This document shows, piece by piece, positions 13,223 to 26,235 of a stretch of DNA of 64,000 bases. Below the pieces are notes generated by a model that worked only from the letters and a program-made list of their open reading frames with translations, searched no databases and was not told the origin of the DNA. A program made the position numbers and the translations under genes. The stretch covers positions 53,643,001-53,707,000 of the forward strand of contig CM059582.1 in assembly GCA_030407085.1 (NCBI GenBank). The letters are read 5' to 3'. Within the stretch, counting starts at the first letter, position 1. Each line of letters opens with the position of its first letter. The DNA is from Trichopria drosophilae. Its lineage: Eukaryota; Arthropoda; Insecta; Hymenoptera; Diapriidae.

Positions 13223-14442
13223 CTAGTGTACTCTCGTGATCTTTCTTCGACACGAAGAAGAACCATGTATTTCTAATTACGTCACCGGCAATTACTTTTT
13301 TCATTGAAAGTGTAATTAATGGTACTTAAATACAAAGACTCCGACTGACTTGAAATCCATCTTCTTTGCAATTTACAATAAAGTCCGAAGCGGAAAGGCG
13401 GGTCTGGCGTTTTCCAGCTCCGTCCATTTACGAGTCCTGGTCGCTACGTGATCTGCAAGAACGTACTTCCGTTCTTCTCTATCCCTTAGGAATATAATTC
13501 TAAAATGAAAGAACCCCTTTCTTCCCTGAGTAGTCTGACTCTTCACTTGGACTGTTTATGCAAGCTCCTTTCCTCACGCATCGTTCCAGTCCCCGTACTT
13601 TATCATTCCACAAACGCATACTTCTGGCAAGCCCATAATTTACTTTCACTCCAAGAAAAGTTTTTAATCAAGACTTATCGAAATTTTTGGATGGCTTTAT
13701 ACATATAAATGAATCTCGTCGTCGTCAAATGCTTCCTAAATTATTAGTAGAATAGTACCTAGACATGTGATTATGATTACACCAGGCACCTATGAGTAGA
13801 CGCCGTAAGAATTATGACCTCTAATTAGGGAGTACTTTTTAAATTACTTTTAACTTTAATGCATGGAAGCGTTAACTGGTATAAATTTATCACTAAAGTT
13901 TGAGCAGTTTTAAATGCTTTTGATGCCTTTTAGGTATACTTTAATTTACTGTGTTGCTCTTTATTTTACGAACTGAGAAATTTTTTATTTCGAAACTTTC
14001 ATAGTGCCGAAGTTTACTTGGCTACAGATACAAGGCTGTTGTTTTAATGTTTATCTCACAGCATTTGATAAATAATTTAAAACTTCATAGCTCAAGCGTT
14101 AAAATATTTAAAGTATTTTTACAAATAAGAATTAATTCAATTTTAATAATTTCGTTTCAAGTTTCTTTACTTTAGTGTATTATTTTAAAGCCTATTTCTT
14201 TATGAATTTTTTGTTTTGGATAATTACATGCAACCCTTTTTTCCTTTATTTTAAGTCGCATCAACCATTCAGTCATTAGCGACCGCGTTTAGCATAGTAT
14301 ACATATAAGTAATGTGTACATTACACACATTATTTATCACCTCATTTCATTTTTGTTTTTACTATGAATATTCACACATTGTACTTCCTTCTGTCTTCTC
14401 TCTTCTGTGTTGGTCCTTCTGCACCTTCCTCTTCAATTGGGG

Positions 14443-14724
14443 TTATATTCCGTCATATAGTTTTATTTCCTGTAGATATTGCAAGGTGCGATTGCATAAT
14501 GTCTTTGTTTGGATGGCGTCTTTAACGTTATTTGGTATTCTATGGATTTGTCTTTCCCTGGTGTATTTCTTGCATGTTGTTAATAAATATTCCAAGGATT
14601 GTTTTTTGTTACACAGATCACATATTGTAGGGGCTTCTTTGCTAATTAAATACGAGTGTGTTAGTCTTGTATGACCAATACGGAACCTTGAGATGGTAAT
14701 TTGGTTTTGCCTTCTGAAGCTCAT
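14443..14724 (-). pseudogene. LINE ORF2 C-terminal tail with Cys-rich knuckle
   Basis: This 93-codon frame carries R-I-G-H-T-R-L-T-H, then C-D-L-C and, about 20 residues on, L-L-T-T-C-K-K-Y. This is the characteristic end of jockey-type ORF2 (R-x-G-H-T-x-L-T-H ... C-x2-C ... H/Y-x3-4-C). It closes with a family-like K-L-Y-D-G-I stop at 14443. The tail is better preserved than the upstream RNase H region. Confidence 0.85.
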
Positions 14725-15448
14725 CGCCGGACTCTTATGGTAGAAGTCTTTGCTTTATATCTTATTTTTTGAATTTATCTCACTTTTCCATCTCTCTTCT
14801 TCAATTTTCATTGTTATTTTTTGTCTGTTCGTAATCATCTATATGTAGCGGTGAAGTGTTATAGGTTCTTGTTTCTTGGCTGCGTTTTTGCGTGGCGATC
14901 AGCTACCTCATTATAACATTACCTCGTTTGTGTTGGTTATGCTTTTAATCTTGTTATAAATATTTAGTACTTTGGTAATTATGGGGTTTTCATTTTTATG
15001 ATTTTGTATATGGCTTCCAGTGTGGTTTTGGAATCAGTCAGTCTTATACTTTTACTGTGTGGATTGAAAAACTTTCTGGTAGTTTTATTTGTATTTTTTC
15101 TTCTGGAGTGAGTACTGAACATCCCGTTTCTTCTTTTGATTTTTATGCGTCCGTGAAAATTTGCGTATATTCCTTGAGGTTGTCGAGATTTGTTTGGTAT
15201 ATATTCCTAAGGATGTTTGAGTCTGTTGGCTCTTTCCTTAGTCCATCGGATATGCTTATTTGCTGTAGCATAATAGTCAGACATGGTGGGGAGCTTAAGG
15301 TTATTAAATTTTCGAAAAGAAGTATCTTCGAGGTACTGCTTGATTCTGATGTTGAATGGCTTGGGTGTTGTTTTCCCTTCGTGTCTTTTTTTACATTCAG
15401 TTCTGTACAAGATTCGATGCATGGGGTTTTAAGTATTTGCCGCAGCAT
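14725..15448 (-). pseudogene. Decayed RNase H-like domain of the LINE
   Basis: After the frameshift, the minus strand continues in the 15143-15448 frame and ends in Y-T-Q-I-F-T-D-A. This corresponds to the first catalytic block of LINE RNase H (F/Y-T-D-x-S). A stop codon immediately follows. Continuing past it gives K-S-K-E-E-T-G-C-S-V, as expected for that domain, then a further block ending in stops. Lower down, a degenerate N-E-V-A-D-R-like block is recognisable by eye near 14910-14950. The order matches jockey ORF2, and the copy is inactive. Confidence 0.65.
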
Positions 15449-15794
15449 TAAATGCGTATTTAAGAGATATTAGTTTCCTTCTATTTTCTAGTGTGAGTAA
15501 ACAAGCCTCATTCAATAGCATTTCCACAGGACTTGTACAGAAAGCTCCTAATGCGATTTCTGCTGCAATATTGTTTATTGGGTTTAGCATTTTTAGCGTG
15601 CTTGCTTTGGCGGAATTGTAAATAATAGCCCCATATTCAAGTTTTGCTGTAACGCATGTTTTGTTGATTAGCACCTCAAAGTCGGCTCTCCAGTTTTTGT
15701 GTGTAGATGCAATATTGTTTTTGTTAAAAGTTGATATCATGTTTACGTTTCTAATATTTATGTTTATCAGCATACCTACGTGAAAAAAATGCAT
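15429..15794 (-). pseudogene. Reverse transcriptase C-terminal (thumb/connection) fragment of the LINE
   Basis: This 121-codon open stretch contains the string KLEYGAIIYNSAKASTLKML followed by ALGAFCTSPVEML. These match the jockey-family segment normally written K-L-D-Y-G-x-x-x-Y-x-S-A and A-L-G-A-F-x-T-S-P-V-E-S-L. The first 15-20 residues do not resemble the family and probably lie at or beyond the truncation point. A frameshift near 15430-15448 moves the continuation into another frame (15143-15448). Confidence 0.8.
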
Positions 15795-15799
15795 GATAA

Positions 15800-18700
15800 A
15801 ATAAAGTTTATAAATTTTGTTTATATTTAAAGTAGCATGTTAATGAAAACATATTTCAGGAGATGATGCATTTTAACCCGATCATATACTGTAAATATTT
15901 ACCCCGTTTTTAACAATAAAGAACTTAAATTCATCATCTTAAAAGGATATCTTATTTTTCTTTGGAATGCCTTTCATCCTACTTAGAAAAAGGACACAAT
16001 TTAACTACTTTTCAACTACTCTGCGTAATCCTATAGGTTGTCAACCGTATTTCATTAGTTGCAGTAACTATTCTAAAGTAGTTAAAATAGCAACGAATGG
16101 AGTCGGTGGAATAAATTAGACAAGACCATTTGATTAAAGTGACAAACATGTTAAGGTCTAACCACATATTTCTCTAAATATAACTACTGATTATAAAAAT
16201 TGTAAAATTAACTACATCAATAATATTTACTTAACTAAAAAAGTAGTTCTTTTTAACAGTTTGTGGTCGACCATCTAGTAATCGTTTAATTTATCAGATA
16301 GCTTTTTGTCAGTATACTGATATTGTTCCAATCTTAGCAGTATTAGTATAGTATAATATGCCCACTAACAGTAAAGTTTAAAAAAAAAGCATATTTGTGT
16401 TAATAAATAACTATAGATTTCATTTGGAAATACTTACAGTTATATTTAAAGATGTTTTGCAACTCAGCTGTATCAAATATACATCAATAAACTCCAAAGA
16501 GTACGTTAAATCTTTCACTTTGAAAGATACGTATTTGTTAACATCTCTTTACTGTAGGAACCAGGCAAAAAGTAAGTAGAGGAGGGTTCGTAAAGACATA
16601 AAGCAACATCGTAAATTACTGAAGGTCCCCATCGTATACCGACCACCAAAGCATTAAGGGTGGATACTACTGTACAGCAGTCAATTAAGAGATAGTGTAT
16701 TCCTCGACTTTTCTATCGTGTGTGTCTATCCAGGACATTTTTCCATCGATTCTACAGAAACCCAAGAGAATCATTGATCAATGCTATTGTCTTTTGCTAG
16801 TAAATTTAACTAATTTGTGAGTTGCAAGTGAGAACTTTTTAAAACATTTCTTTAGTTAATCCGACTTTCAGTTGGTCATCTTGACCATCCGCAGTTATAA
16901 ACTACAAAATATTTAGTCCCCATGGGTAAGCCATCATTTAGTTAAATTTACAAAATATTTTTTTAAATTGATGCAAATTACAAGCATTTTTTCTTTGCAT
17001 TGGCTTTTACATTCTTTTCCATATCTTTTCTAAAATAAACCTGAACTATTAAGGTTTGTTTTTGCAAGATAATTAATAAAATTGAGTGATAGAAGAAAAA
17101 GTAATTAAATTAAAATTTCATATTATTATTGAAAATTCATGCTTTTCGCTCGTTCCCTCCGTACCAGAATTACCCGACAATTCGATTTCAGATATCGACC
17201 CAATACTACAGCGTGCATGCAGAGTATATAATCGTATTACTCTTCCTTTACATCGAAGTTACTACTTTAATTTTTAATTTAAATTCTGCGTAGCCAATAT
17301 GCCTAAATCTGATTACAGGGTGCATTTTCTGGTTCAGCTCATATTTATACGCTTTATAGTTAGGGACACGGAAAGTAGCAATTTTCCCACTCGTTTTTTT
17401 TTGCAGAGCAGTGACCGCGATTTTCAAGCCCCATTGGCGCACTTTATTGTAGGTCTTCCTGCACGACACCGATGCAATATCGTATAGCTTTTATGTGACG
17501 TTCATGAGAACCATTAAAATAGTTGGGCTTAGGAGTACGGCGTTTTCGAGTATAGCGAGCGTCGAATTTCGACGATAACGCGATTTATACGATAATGAAT
17601 AAAAGGAAAGAGTGGACAAATATCGATCTGTGCTTTAGAGAATGGCACTATTATAAGAGTTCATATAATTACTTTCAATGAAGCATAACATTTCTCTATT
17701 TTTTAATGTGATCCATCAGAGATCATCTAAAATTATAACAAATCAATTTATCAACGTTATGTTCACGTTTCTAATATTAGATCATGGCATTTTCCTGGTA
17801 GAAATCGTTCATATTTATGTACATAACCTCAAAAGTAATAATTTTCAAATTATTTTTCTGAACTAAGATTCAGATTCAGATAACTAAAATATTGTTAGTA
17901 AATAAATAAATAATTACAGAAATTTTGTACACAAAAATTCCTTTCAATGAATATTTATATTTTCGGGTATTTGAGTGGTGTATGAACGGCAATTTGCAGC
18001 TTTTTTCATTGCAAGATCGTGGGTGGAGGATGCACTTCCAGATAACTTCTCGTCTTTACGACTTAAGTGGTAAGACAAAGTTTCAACTGCAGTATGGCAA
18101 GACGTATTCAGTCGAATTACCATTGTTTACGAAACGCCTGCAAGAGAGCTATTCACTGCAAGAGAGCTTGCAGAGACTGGATGGAATCCGTAGAGACATC
18201 TGATTTCACAAAGTCCCAGTAACAAATTTACCTTTAGTCTATTACAATGATTCCACTGCAAATATTCCAATGCCGCAAACCACTATATTGTACGGAGTCA
18301 ATATATCCCCATGCTTGTTTGTTTGTTGCAGACGTTTCTATGCTCATTTAGTATTTTTAGGAAAAGGCCAACAATCCGTGTTAAGTGTATCATGCCAAAT
18401 ACCATTAGTAAACTGAAGTTTAATTCTCGTCAGGGAACAGATGAAGTGATAGCGTTATTTAATTTGGAGTTATTGAATCTAAATCTGATGGTACCTCTTT
18501 GTATCATCTGTTGTATCCAAGAGATATGCGATTAAAATACCAAAATACATCATTTTCAACTGTGTACAAGTGGACGTATGTTTCGACTGATATAAAGTGA
18601 AGTTTCAGTAACGGGTCAGCAATTCAAGGCTGCTACGTTATAAAAAAATTTAACATGCCACAAGGTAGTGATTATAGTTTGTATCTACAGAACACCATGA

Positions 18701-21700
18701 CGTCTTGATGAAACATTCTATTACTACTTGGCGTTACTACTGTTCTAACATAGGTCAGAACTTGGGACGAGCACCCACAGTGTACGCCATCACTTGTTAG
18801 AAGTACAAAGATACGTATTTCCTTCATATAATCTTTACAATATATTTCCAGAATTGTAGTTTACGATTCGGCAGTTCAAAAATATATTAAAACGTTAAAG
18901 CCAGAAATTTACGAAGTATTGCTTGAAAAACTTGTTCGATAAAGTATCACGTTTATATATGTATTTGAGGTACATAAATATACCCCTACAAACATCATGT
19001 TATCTTCGAATATTTGAACGAAGCTTTTTTTCTCGTCACCTCTCCCCTTGCAGATGTTGCTAAAAACTATAACATTCGGTCAAATGTAAATTTGGACCAC
19101 CATGATCGGACTTTTTCATTTTTAAATGGTACTTTTCGTATTAACCCATTGACGCCCAAATGCACAAAAAATTTACACCAACTTCAACGCATATTTCCAG
19201 TATGAAATAAATTTCAAAAAATATTAAACTTACCAGATTCTACCATTTTCGGAGTTGCTCTTTCGAGTGGTGAAGAGAAAATTATTACAAAAAAACAAGT
19301 TTTTTTCAGGGCGTATTTCTTGCAAATATCGAGTTTTCGATACAATATCATGCTTTGAATGAGCTAAAATATATTAGAAGCGTGCACTCGACAGTTGTAC
19401 TTAAAAGCTACACTGGGATATATTTTAAATTTGGCGATGTTAAATCCAAAATGGCCAGCGCAGCAACGAATTTCGATTTAAAATTTAACAATTTTTTTCT
19501 TCAAAACAATACACTTTAGAGAAAAATTTCTAAGCACAATTTTGTTTTAGAATGAGTCAAAGAATACCCTCGAATTTTTTCGAAATGTATTATTACAATT
19601 TTTAATTTTTCGAAAATTCGACATGCTGACAAATTGGTGTAATTAAAAAAATTGTTACTATTTTTCGCTGAAAACTTTGCCGACAGTTTAGTAAGTATTT
19701 TTCTCGGAGTATTTGTAATTCCCTCAATAACGTTGATTTCAACATTTAAACGAACCTAATAAGACGTTAGATTAACCCGAGATTTATTTTCAATATCTTC
19801 AATATGTTCTTGCTATTTTTGTTTGACAATTTTTGTTTGAACTGATGCTCAAAACCTGTTACTTAAAGACTCGTGTGGTCATACATTTTACTTAACATAC
19901 TGACTGATCTGCAGAAACTTTTGTTGCTTCAAATCTAGAGAATTGGTGAAATTACTCCCATATTATTTATAATACAAGCGATAAACACAAAACCTGAGAA
20001 GGTTAGCTCACAGAGCGATTCCAAGTACATACATAAATGCTGCAATTTTATTTTTTACTAAATATATTTCGGTATTTGACGCTACCTCAAAGCAAGAGCC
20101 ATATTGCTTTTTTAAAGAGAAATATCGAAGATTTTCGTTGCTGTAAACAGATATGCGTCCATTGCTGAAAAAATATTTTGTTTACTTCAATCCTGTACTT
20201 TTCAAAAACAAATGCTAATAAACAATTTTATTAATGGATTCTGATTCATCTTCACTAAAATATCAAAGATTTGTTAATTTCATTTTGGAAATATTGTCAC
20301 TGTACAATGAAATATAGATCAACCTAAAATAGATTAATTTCTCAATCAATGCTAAGTTTACTTACTTTATATTACAGTTGGAATGAATTAAAATAGTCTG
20401 TTAAAATGTAATCATCCTAAACATTAATACAGAATATTACGTCGCTGTTAAAAACATTCCTTATTGAGAACCAGCCTGATTTCACAAAGTCTTAGTATTT
20501 ATTGTCACTGAATCAGAATCTATTAATAAAATTAGTTTTAGTATTTTTATAACCAGTTTAGTTTTAGAACTAGAAAGAGTAACAAAGAACTGCACAATAC
20601 TAATTTGACTACGCACTAATTTTCAAGGAAATTGAAATTGATATATTTTGAAGTTATGTATTTGCATTATGAGAAAATGAGAATATTTAGGATATCTCTA
20701 TCCTCTGCATAATATTGAATTCAGAGTTATAACAAAAAAATTTTACAAAATATAAAAGAAAATTGAAAGTTCGTGAGATCTGTGTCTTTGTTAAAGTAAT
20801 AGACAAAATTTCGTTGTTTATAATAGTAAAATGAATAGAAAATACGAAATTTTTGTATATAAAACCGGTGACTAACTTTGATTAACATTTTTCCTGATAC
20901 AAAAAGTTGGGTAACGCAACCTTAAATTTCAAATATAATTCGAAATTAAAATGCGAATTCAGATAAAAAAATTATGAAAATATGCATGAAACCTTCTCCT
21001 TTTCTGGTTTTCTAAACATGCAGTTATTTGGGCTTTCCTAGTGGCTACAGAAATATGGTTCTTAAAAGTTTCTAAGTGTATATTCACAAACTATCATGGG
21101 GAAACTTACTAAAATAATAGTACGTATTAACAGAAATGTGGGTGCATCCTCCGAGTTCTACTCAGGGAATAGTGAACTTTTTTGAATAATTTTGTATGAG
21201 CATCCGTCAGTTGGTATTGTTCTAGTATTTCATAATTAAAATTCAATCTGATGAAAAAATCTGATTGTCTTCATAAACAAAAAGAATTTACGTATTTTTT
21301 CATGTACCATTGCATTATTACCTCAGACTCCATATACATACGCCTGGGTTTCACTGTTAGTTAAGTCCACTCAAAAGTGAGCTTGTAGGCACATAAATAC
21401 AACTCGTGAAATTGATCCGTTGTCAGTAAATCCCGCAAAATTAATGCCAATCCCAACAGAATCTCGAGCAGGGACTTTAATATTTCCGCTAAATCCTCTC
21501 GTAATCGCACATAATTACGCATATTATTCTCACTAGTAGAGTCGGGGAACGACGCTTTTCCGAGTTGCTAAATGCCTTCGCGCATATTGCGTGCATATTG
21601 TAATCGCTCGCTGTTGCGTATTTATGATCACACATGCGTATTACAGAACATATGAGAGGAGCGAAAATGCATTCGAGTATGTAATTCCTGATGTTGATTA

Positions 21701-24480
21701 AACGATAATGTTTTAGAATCTCCGGCCAATCGATAAGTAGACAGCGATTCGCAGTGACGGTACAGGGTAATTGAAAATTACTAGGGATAGACCCAGTGAC
21801 GTCTTAATGCTCGAAAGACCATACTAAGTAGAAATTAGTACAGCCGTCGCGTCGTGTGCAACATCAGAACCAGAGGTGGATTATAACCTACCCCAAATAG
21901 TTTTTTTATCATGAAACTAAAATCATGGAAAATGAAACATTTTTGGGGTCCAAATATTGTCTGAAAGTAAAATACTGCCTCTGATGGACAGTTATTATTA
22001 ATTAAAGGAAGTCTTGAATTAACAAACTACTAATCAAGAAGTGAAAAGTGTTCTCCTAATTAAATTTATAAACATTTTTACTAATAAGGAGTGAACATAA
22101 AATAAAACACCTGAATGTCATTAGAAAATTGTTTCTTGAACAACATATCAATAAACATTATTCTTTTGTTTGAGAAAAAATTAAACTAGAAGAAGGACAG
22201 AATTACTTAAAATTCCATAAAAGAAGGTTTTATAATATCAGATTTGAATTACAAAACATAATTTTTTAAAAGATATTCATCACAAAATGTCATCTGTTTT
22301 GGAGCATTTGTTTGAGAGCGCTACTGGCTCTCGAAGGGACAAAAAGTAAAAAATGTGACCCCGTTAATTTGTGACTGTAAACAAAAATTGGCATCTATTG
22401 TTTTTATACAATTAGCAAAACAATATTAATTTAGAAACAAAAGAAAAACAGTTCACGAGTAAAATTTTATTGAAGAAACATATTGCAATGTAGTCAATAT
22501 AGATTGGTCTCGAAAAAAGCTAGCTTATAGCAGGTTATAACATTTTAAATCTTATAGAACAATATCTGCGAATATTTTAATCTCCCCATTATGTATTATG
22601 ATCCTCAAGCATTTCTTCACCCTGACCGGAAGAGCTATATTATATACTTATTGTCACGAACTGACATTATCAGTTTCCTGAAAGAAGACACTTTAGCCAC
22701 TTATAGAATATTATAATTGAATGTCAGGTATGGGAGAAATCATAAAAGTAAATGACGATGAGACGATACTATCATGTGTTTCAAGGGCTACGAAAATGGG
22801 TGGCAGACTTCTGAATAAATATCATACTATTAAGATGTAATGCCCCCATTCAAAGATGTTTCTTAATTCTAATGGAATGAAATAGGCGTGATGATCAAGA
22901 AATTTAGACGCCTTACTTCAGGAGCCTTGAAAGTCACAAAAGTGAGAAAATGATAACCATTATTATTGATTATGATTGGCTCATTTACGATTTGTAGCAT
23001 TAATATTTCTATAAATTTTATGAAGTAGTTATTTAATTCTTTTTCAAATAAATTACAAGAGGCTTATTAGATAATTTAATTGTGAACTAATTATTAAGTT
23101 ACTATTGAATCCTAAGAGGTGTCTAGGAAACAATCGCATCATTCGGGAAATTACTTTTTTACCCTCCAATTTGTTAAGAAATTTTCTCATCCACATTTTC
23201 CTTGTAGCAAACAATAGTCGAATTGGTAAATTGTGTTAACGTACAAGTAATTTTATGGTTAAATTTTAGTTATATAACGGGGCATCTCGTTTCTAATATC
23301 TTGAAGTTTGAATTTGTAATGAACTTGTGTTTTTGGTGATCTTAAACTGTTTTCAATCTCTTTCTGACTCTGCTTTAATCTAATATCAGCCACTTGTACT
23401 TGTATTTACTCGTGTAACAATAATTAGCAAAAACGATGTCCGTTTCTAGTCGAATTTGATATATTTACTGCATCTATGCAGTTCATTATGAATTTTCTAA
23501 TATCGTTAATTAGTGGTAGATATTTTACACGAATACATTTGTAAGATCACCATCATATCTATTTTACTTAGACTAGGAAGACAGTTTTTTAATCAAAATT
23601 AGATATAATTTAAAAAAAGAATTTTTTAAGTACGTGTACAGTTTTGAAATTGAATTCAGAGTTTGAGTCTTTATATAATAAGGACATCGTTCTTCACTGA
23701 AGAACGCGAACTTATTTTGTTTGGTGGATAATAAAAAATTTAAGTTTGGGCATGGACTCCTTTTCTTATTAAAATGGCTTGTTTTCTTGTAGAATATACT
23801 GCCTAATAAAAGTAGTGCTCATTATAAGCAATTGTTTTAGTTCTAGTATAATAATGCAATATTGTTATATTTTTAACAAACGCGATAAGCAAGAGTAGAT
23901 GTTTATTTACAGTTCCCTTCATGGTTAAAAGCTTTGAGAGGAGTTTTCTGCCTGTGCTGCTAGTGAAAACCAAGAACCCACTGGAATTTTGATTTGATTC
24001 ATTCGGTACTAAGTAAGTCTGGCAACGTTCTACACCCAACTGAAGTAGTTTTAACTACATTTCGATAGCTTCCACTATGTGTATACAACCTAACCCTAAA
24101 ATATAACTTTGCCAATCGCTGAGAATAATGAGAAATAACTGCAAAGAAATGACGGAGTACAGTGACTATTTTTAGAAAATAATAAATTTTTTCTCTGATA
24201 GTTACTGAATGTATTATTAATGAATATAACAATTTTATTAGCAGCTAATCGCATAAAATGCTAAACCAAAGGAGGAAACATTGGGAATTTTGTGTTCTTT
24301 TTGTATGCATAGTGACGCAATAAAAATGGCTGATATTAAAATATAACCTAAAGATAGTTTTATCTGTAAAAATTATGTAGTTGTAATATAAGAAAGTTTC
24401 GTTTTACAAAGTTTAAGATTCTCTTTTTCTACAATTACAGTTTTTTTATTTCTTTTTTTGCGATAAGAGACTTGAAGTCT
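15800..24480. other. AT-rich stretch without recognised gene
   Basis: Frames such as 17925-18203 (92 codons) look like chance frames. Between 19.2 and 23.8 kb no frame of 60 codons exists at all. The motif CCCATTGACGCCCAAA at about 19144 recurs as CCCATTAACGCCCAAA near 55907. Confidence 0.6.
23688..23706. repeat. Perfect 8-bp hairpin
   Basis: CGTTCTTC (23688-23695) pairs with GAAGAACG (23699-23706) across a 3-base loop. No T-run or gene end is adjacent, so it is not called a terminator. Confidence 0.6.
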
Positions 24481-24499
24481 ACAGGTTTCATCGTCACCT

Positions 24500-24800
24500 A
24501 TTTTTCACGTAATTTTCGTTTTACTCATTCTCTTCTCGTATTCTCGCAGGGGAAATAAGGTACGCTTTGCTAGGGCTAACCTTCGTATATCTGTATACTT
24601 ATATATGCAATCCCTTTTGTACACGAGGAAGGCTTGAAAGTTCGCTCGCCACTTGAAACTACCTCCTTGATAAAAATCGAGATCTCTCCGGGGTTCACGG
24701 TGAAATGATCTTGGTGACGTTACAGAAGGGCCAACACGAGGTACGGTCTTGGTAAATTCACATTCAGAAGCACCATTACTCCCCCTTTTCTAGGTCAAGT
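24500..24800. other. Moderately GC-rich island, no gene recognised
   Basis: The island stands out between long AT-rich stretches. It contains TCTCGCAGGGGAAATAAGGTACG, where an acceptor-like AG is soon followed by GGTACG, but no convincing exon is seen. Confidence 0.25.
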
Positions 24801-26039
24801 TAAAGTTTCCCTATGCATTTCATACTATTCGACGCAATTTGTAAAGTTGCTAATATCATGTAACAAATCTGATATTTTGGAATGTCTATGGTTGATTTGT
24901 TGAAGATATCCGGTCGATAAGACATGTCAAACTGAATAATTTAAGATGATATAAGAATAATGACTGTAGGTCGATATGTACAAAATATATTGAGTCATCA
25001 ATAATAGTGCCTATTATATGATGAGTGATTAATTAAGCTTGAAATACGCTAATTTTTATTTTGGATACGTAATGATCAAAGTATCGTTCTTTTACTGAAA
25101 TACCAACCTCGCTCTGATTTCAATTTTGTTGAAGTAAACTGTGATAAGTCTATTTTGTAAGATTTGTTATTAAAAATACATGATGTGTTTTTTTGACGGT
25201 ATTCTTATAGTAGATCTTCTCTAATGATTAAAATTACTCGGATTTAGCTAAAATTTAAAGAAATCGATTCATTTACTTTTAAATTACACCCTTAGCGCAA
25301 ATTATCACCTTACTGAATGGATACTTCTGACTTCTTTTTGATGATATCGAAAGCTGCAATGTAACCCAGATTTTTAATTCAATAATCATACAAAAAATGA
25401 AAATATTAATTGCACAAACAATTATGCTAAACTAACAAAAAGTGAATGTCGACGAAATGCATTTTGCAATTGATTTTAGACATAACTTAGCAAATTCTAC
25501 CCAGGATTTTGAAGCTAAAGGGGTGGGATATTTGTGAGTTATACGAACGTGAATCTTTAATATTGGTGTGTCATTTAATGACAAGGATCGAATAAAAATA
25601 TTTTTACTATAAAACGTTCTCTGCAGGAATCGTTATAAAATGTTTTCCATTTTATGCTTCATAATAGCATTAGGATGAAGAGGCACTCACGATTGCCGCT
25701 TGCTTCTATAAGCGGATATTTTTCCCGAGAGCCCGCATCAGTGGGAATTTTATTTGTATCGAAAAGTACGGGCTTAATCGGTGGTTCAATGCGTTTCAAA
25801 TAAAATGAGTATACATTATCTAGAATCAGGTCGAGGTCATTGACTCATCAAAAAGTTAGTAATTAAAGCAGACTTAATGACAGTTTAACGATGCGATTTT
25901 AAATAAGACAATAATAATTTATCGTGAGTAAGCATTTAATTATTTATTTAATTCAAACAAACCATTTGCGACCTGTTAATTATTTTGCAACGATTTTAGA
26001 GAAAAAAGACTGTTTTAAAGATTAATTTTCATGTCCAAA

Positions 26040-26235
26040 GATATCTCCAAAAAACCTCCTGAAGACGACTTCAAAGCTCTTTTCTGAGACCTCATATTTG
26101 AGAGGTCTTGTAGAGCTCTTAAAATCGATGCATAAGTCTTCTTAAATATTAGTTTAAGAGCTCATTCGGACAAGCATTTAGGACACCTTACAATTTTTTA
26201 GACTTCTTAAAGAGCTCTTAAAGATGTCACTTTGC
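26040..26235. repeat. Degenerate GAGCTCTT-rich repeat
   Basis: Variants of (A)GAGCTCTTAAA and GACTTCTTAAA recur about six times. A perfect hairpin AGACCTC (26087-26093) / GAGGTCT (26102-26108) lies inside. The block resembles, loosely and in inverse sense, the AGCTCCTG-rich block at 28685-28800, so both may be decayed copies of one family. Confidence 0.4.

Larger units (their letters stand above)
14443..15794 (-). mobile_element. Jockey-clade non-LTR retrotransposon (LINE) remnant, 5'-truncated
   Basis: Reading the minus strand from about 15794 down to 14443 gives, in order, the end of a reverse transcriptase domain, an RNase H-like domain and a C-terminal zinc-knuckle-like tail, as in jockey-type ORF2. 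The sequence is broken by at least one frameshift (near 15430-15448) and several stops. The N-terminal endonuclease and the catalytic RT palm are absent, as expected for 5' truncation on insertion. No clear poly-A tail or target-site duplication was found at the low-coordinate end. The element is non-functional. Confidence 0.85.

Noticed and set aside
14312..14674. 120-codon + strand frame over the LINE
   Set aside because: It is antisense to the recognisable LINE C-terminal tail.
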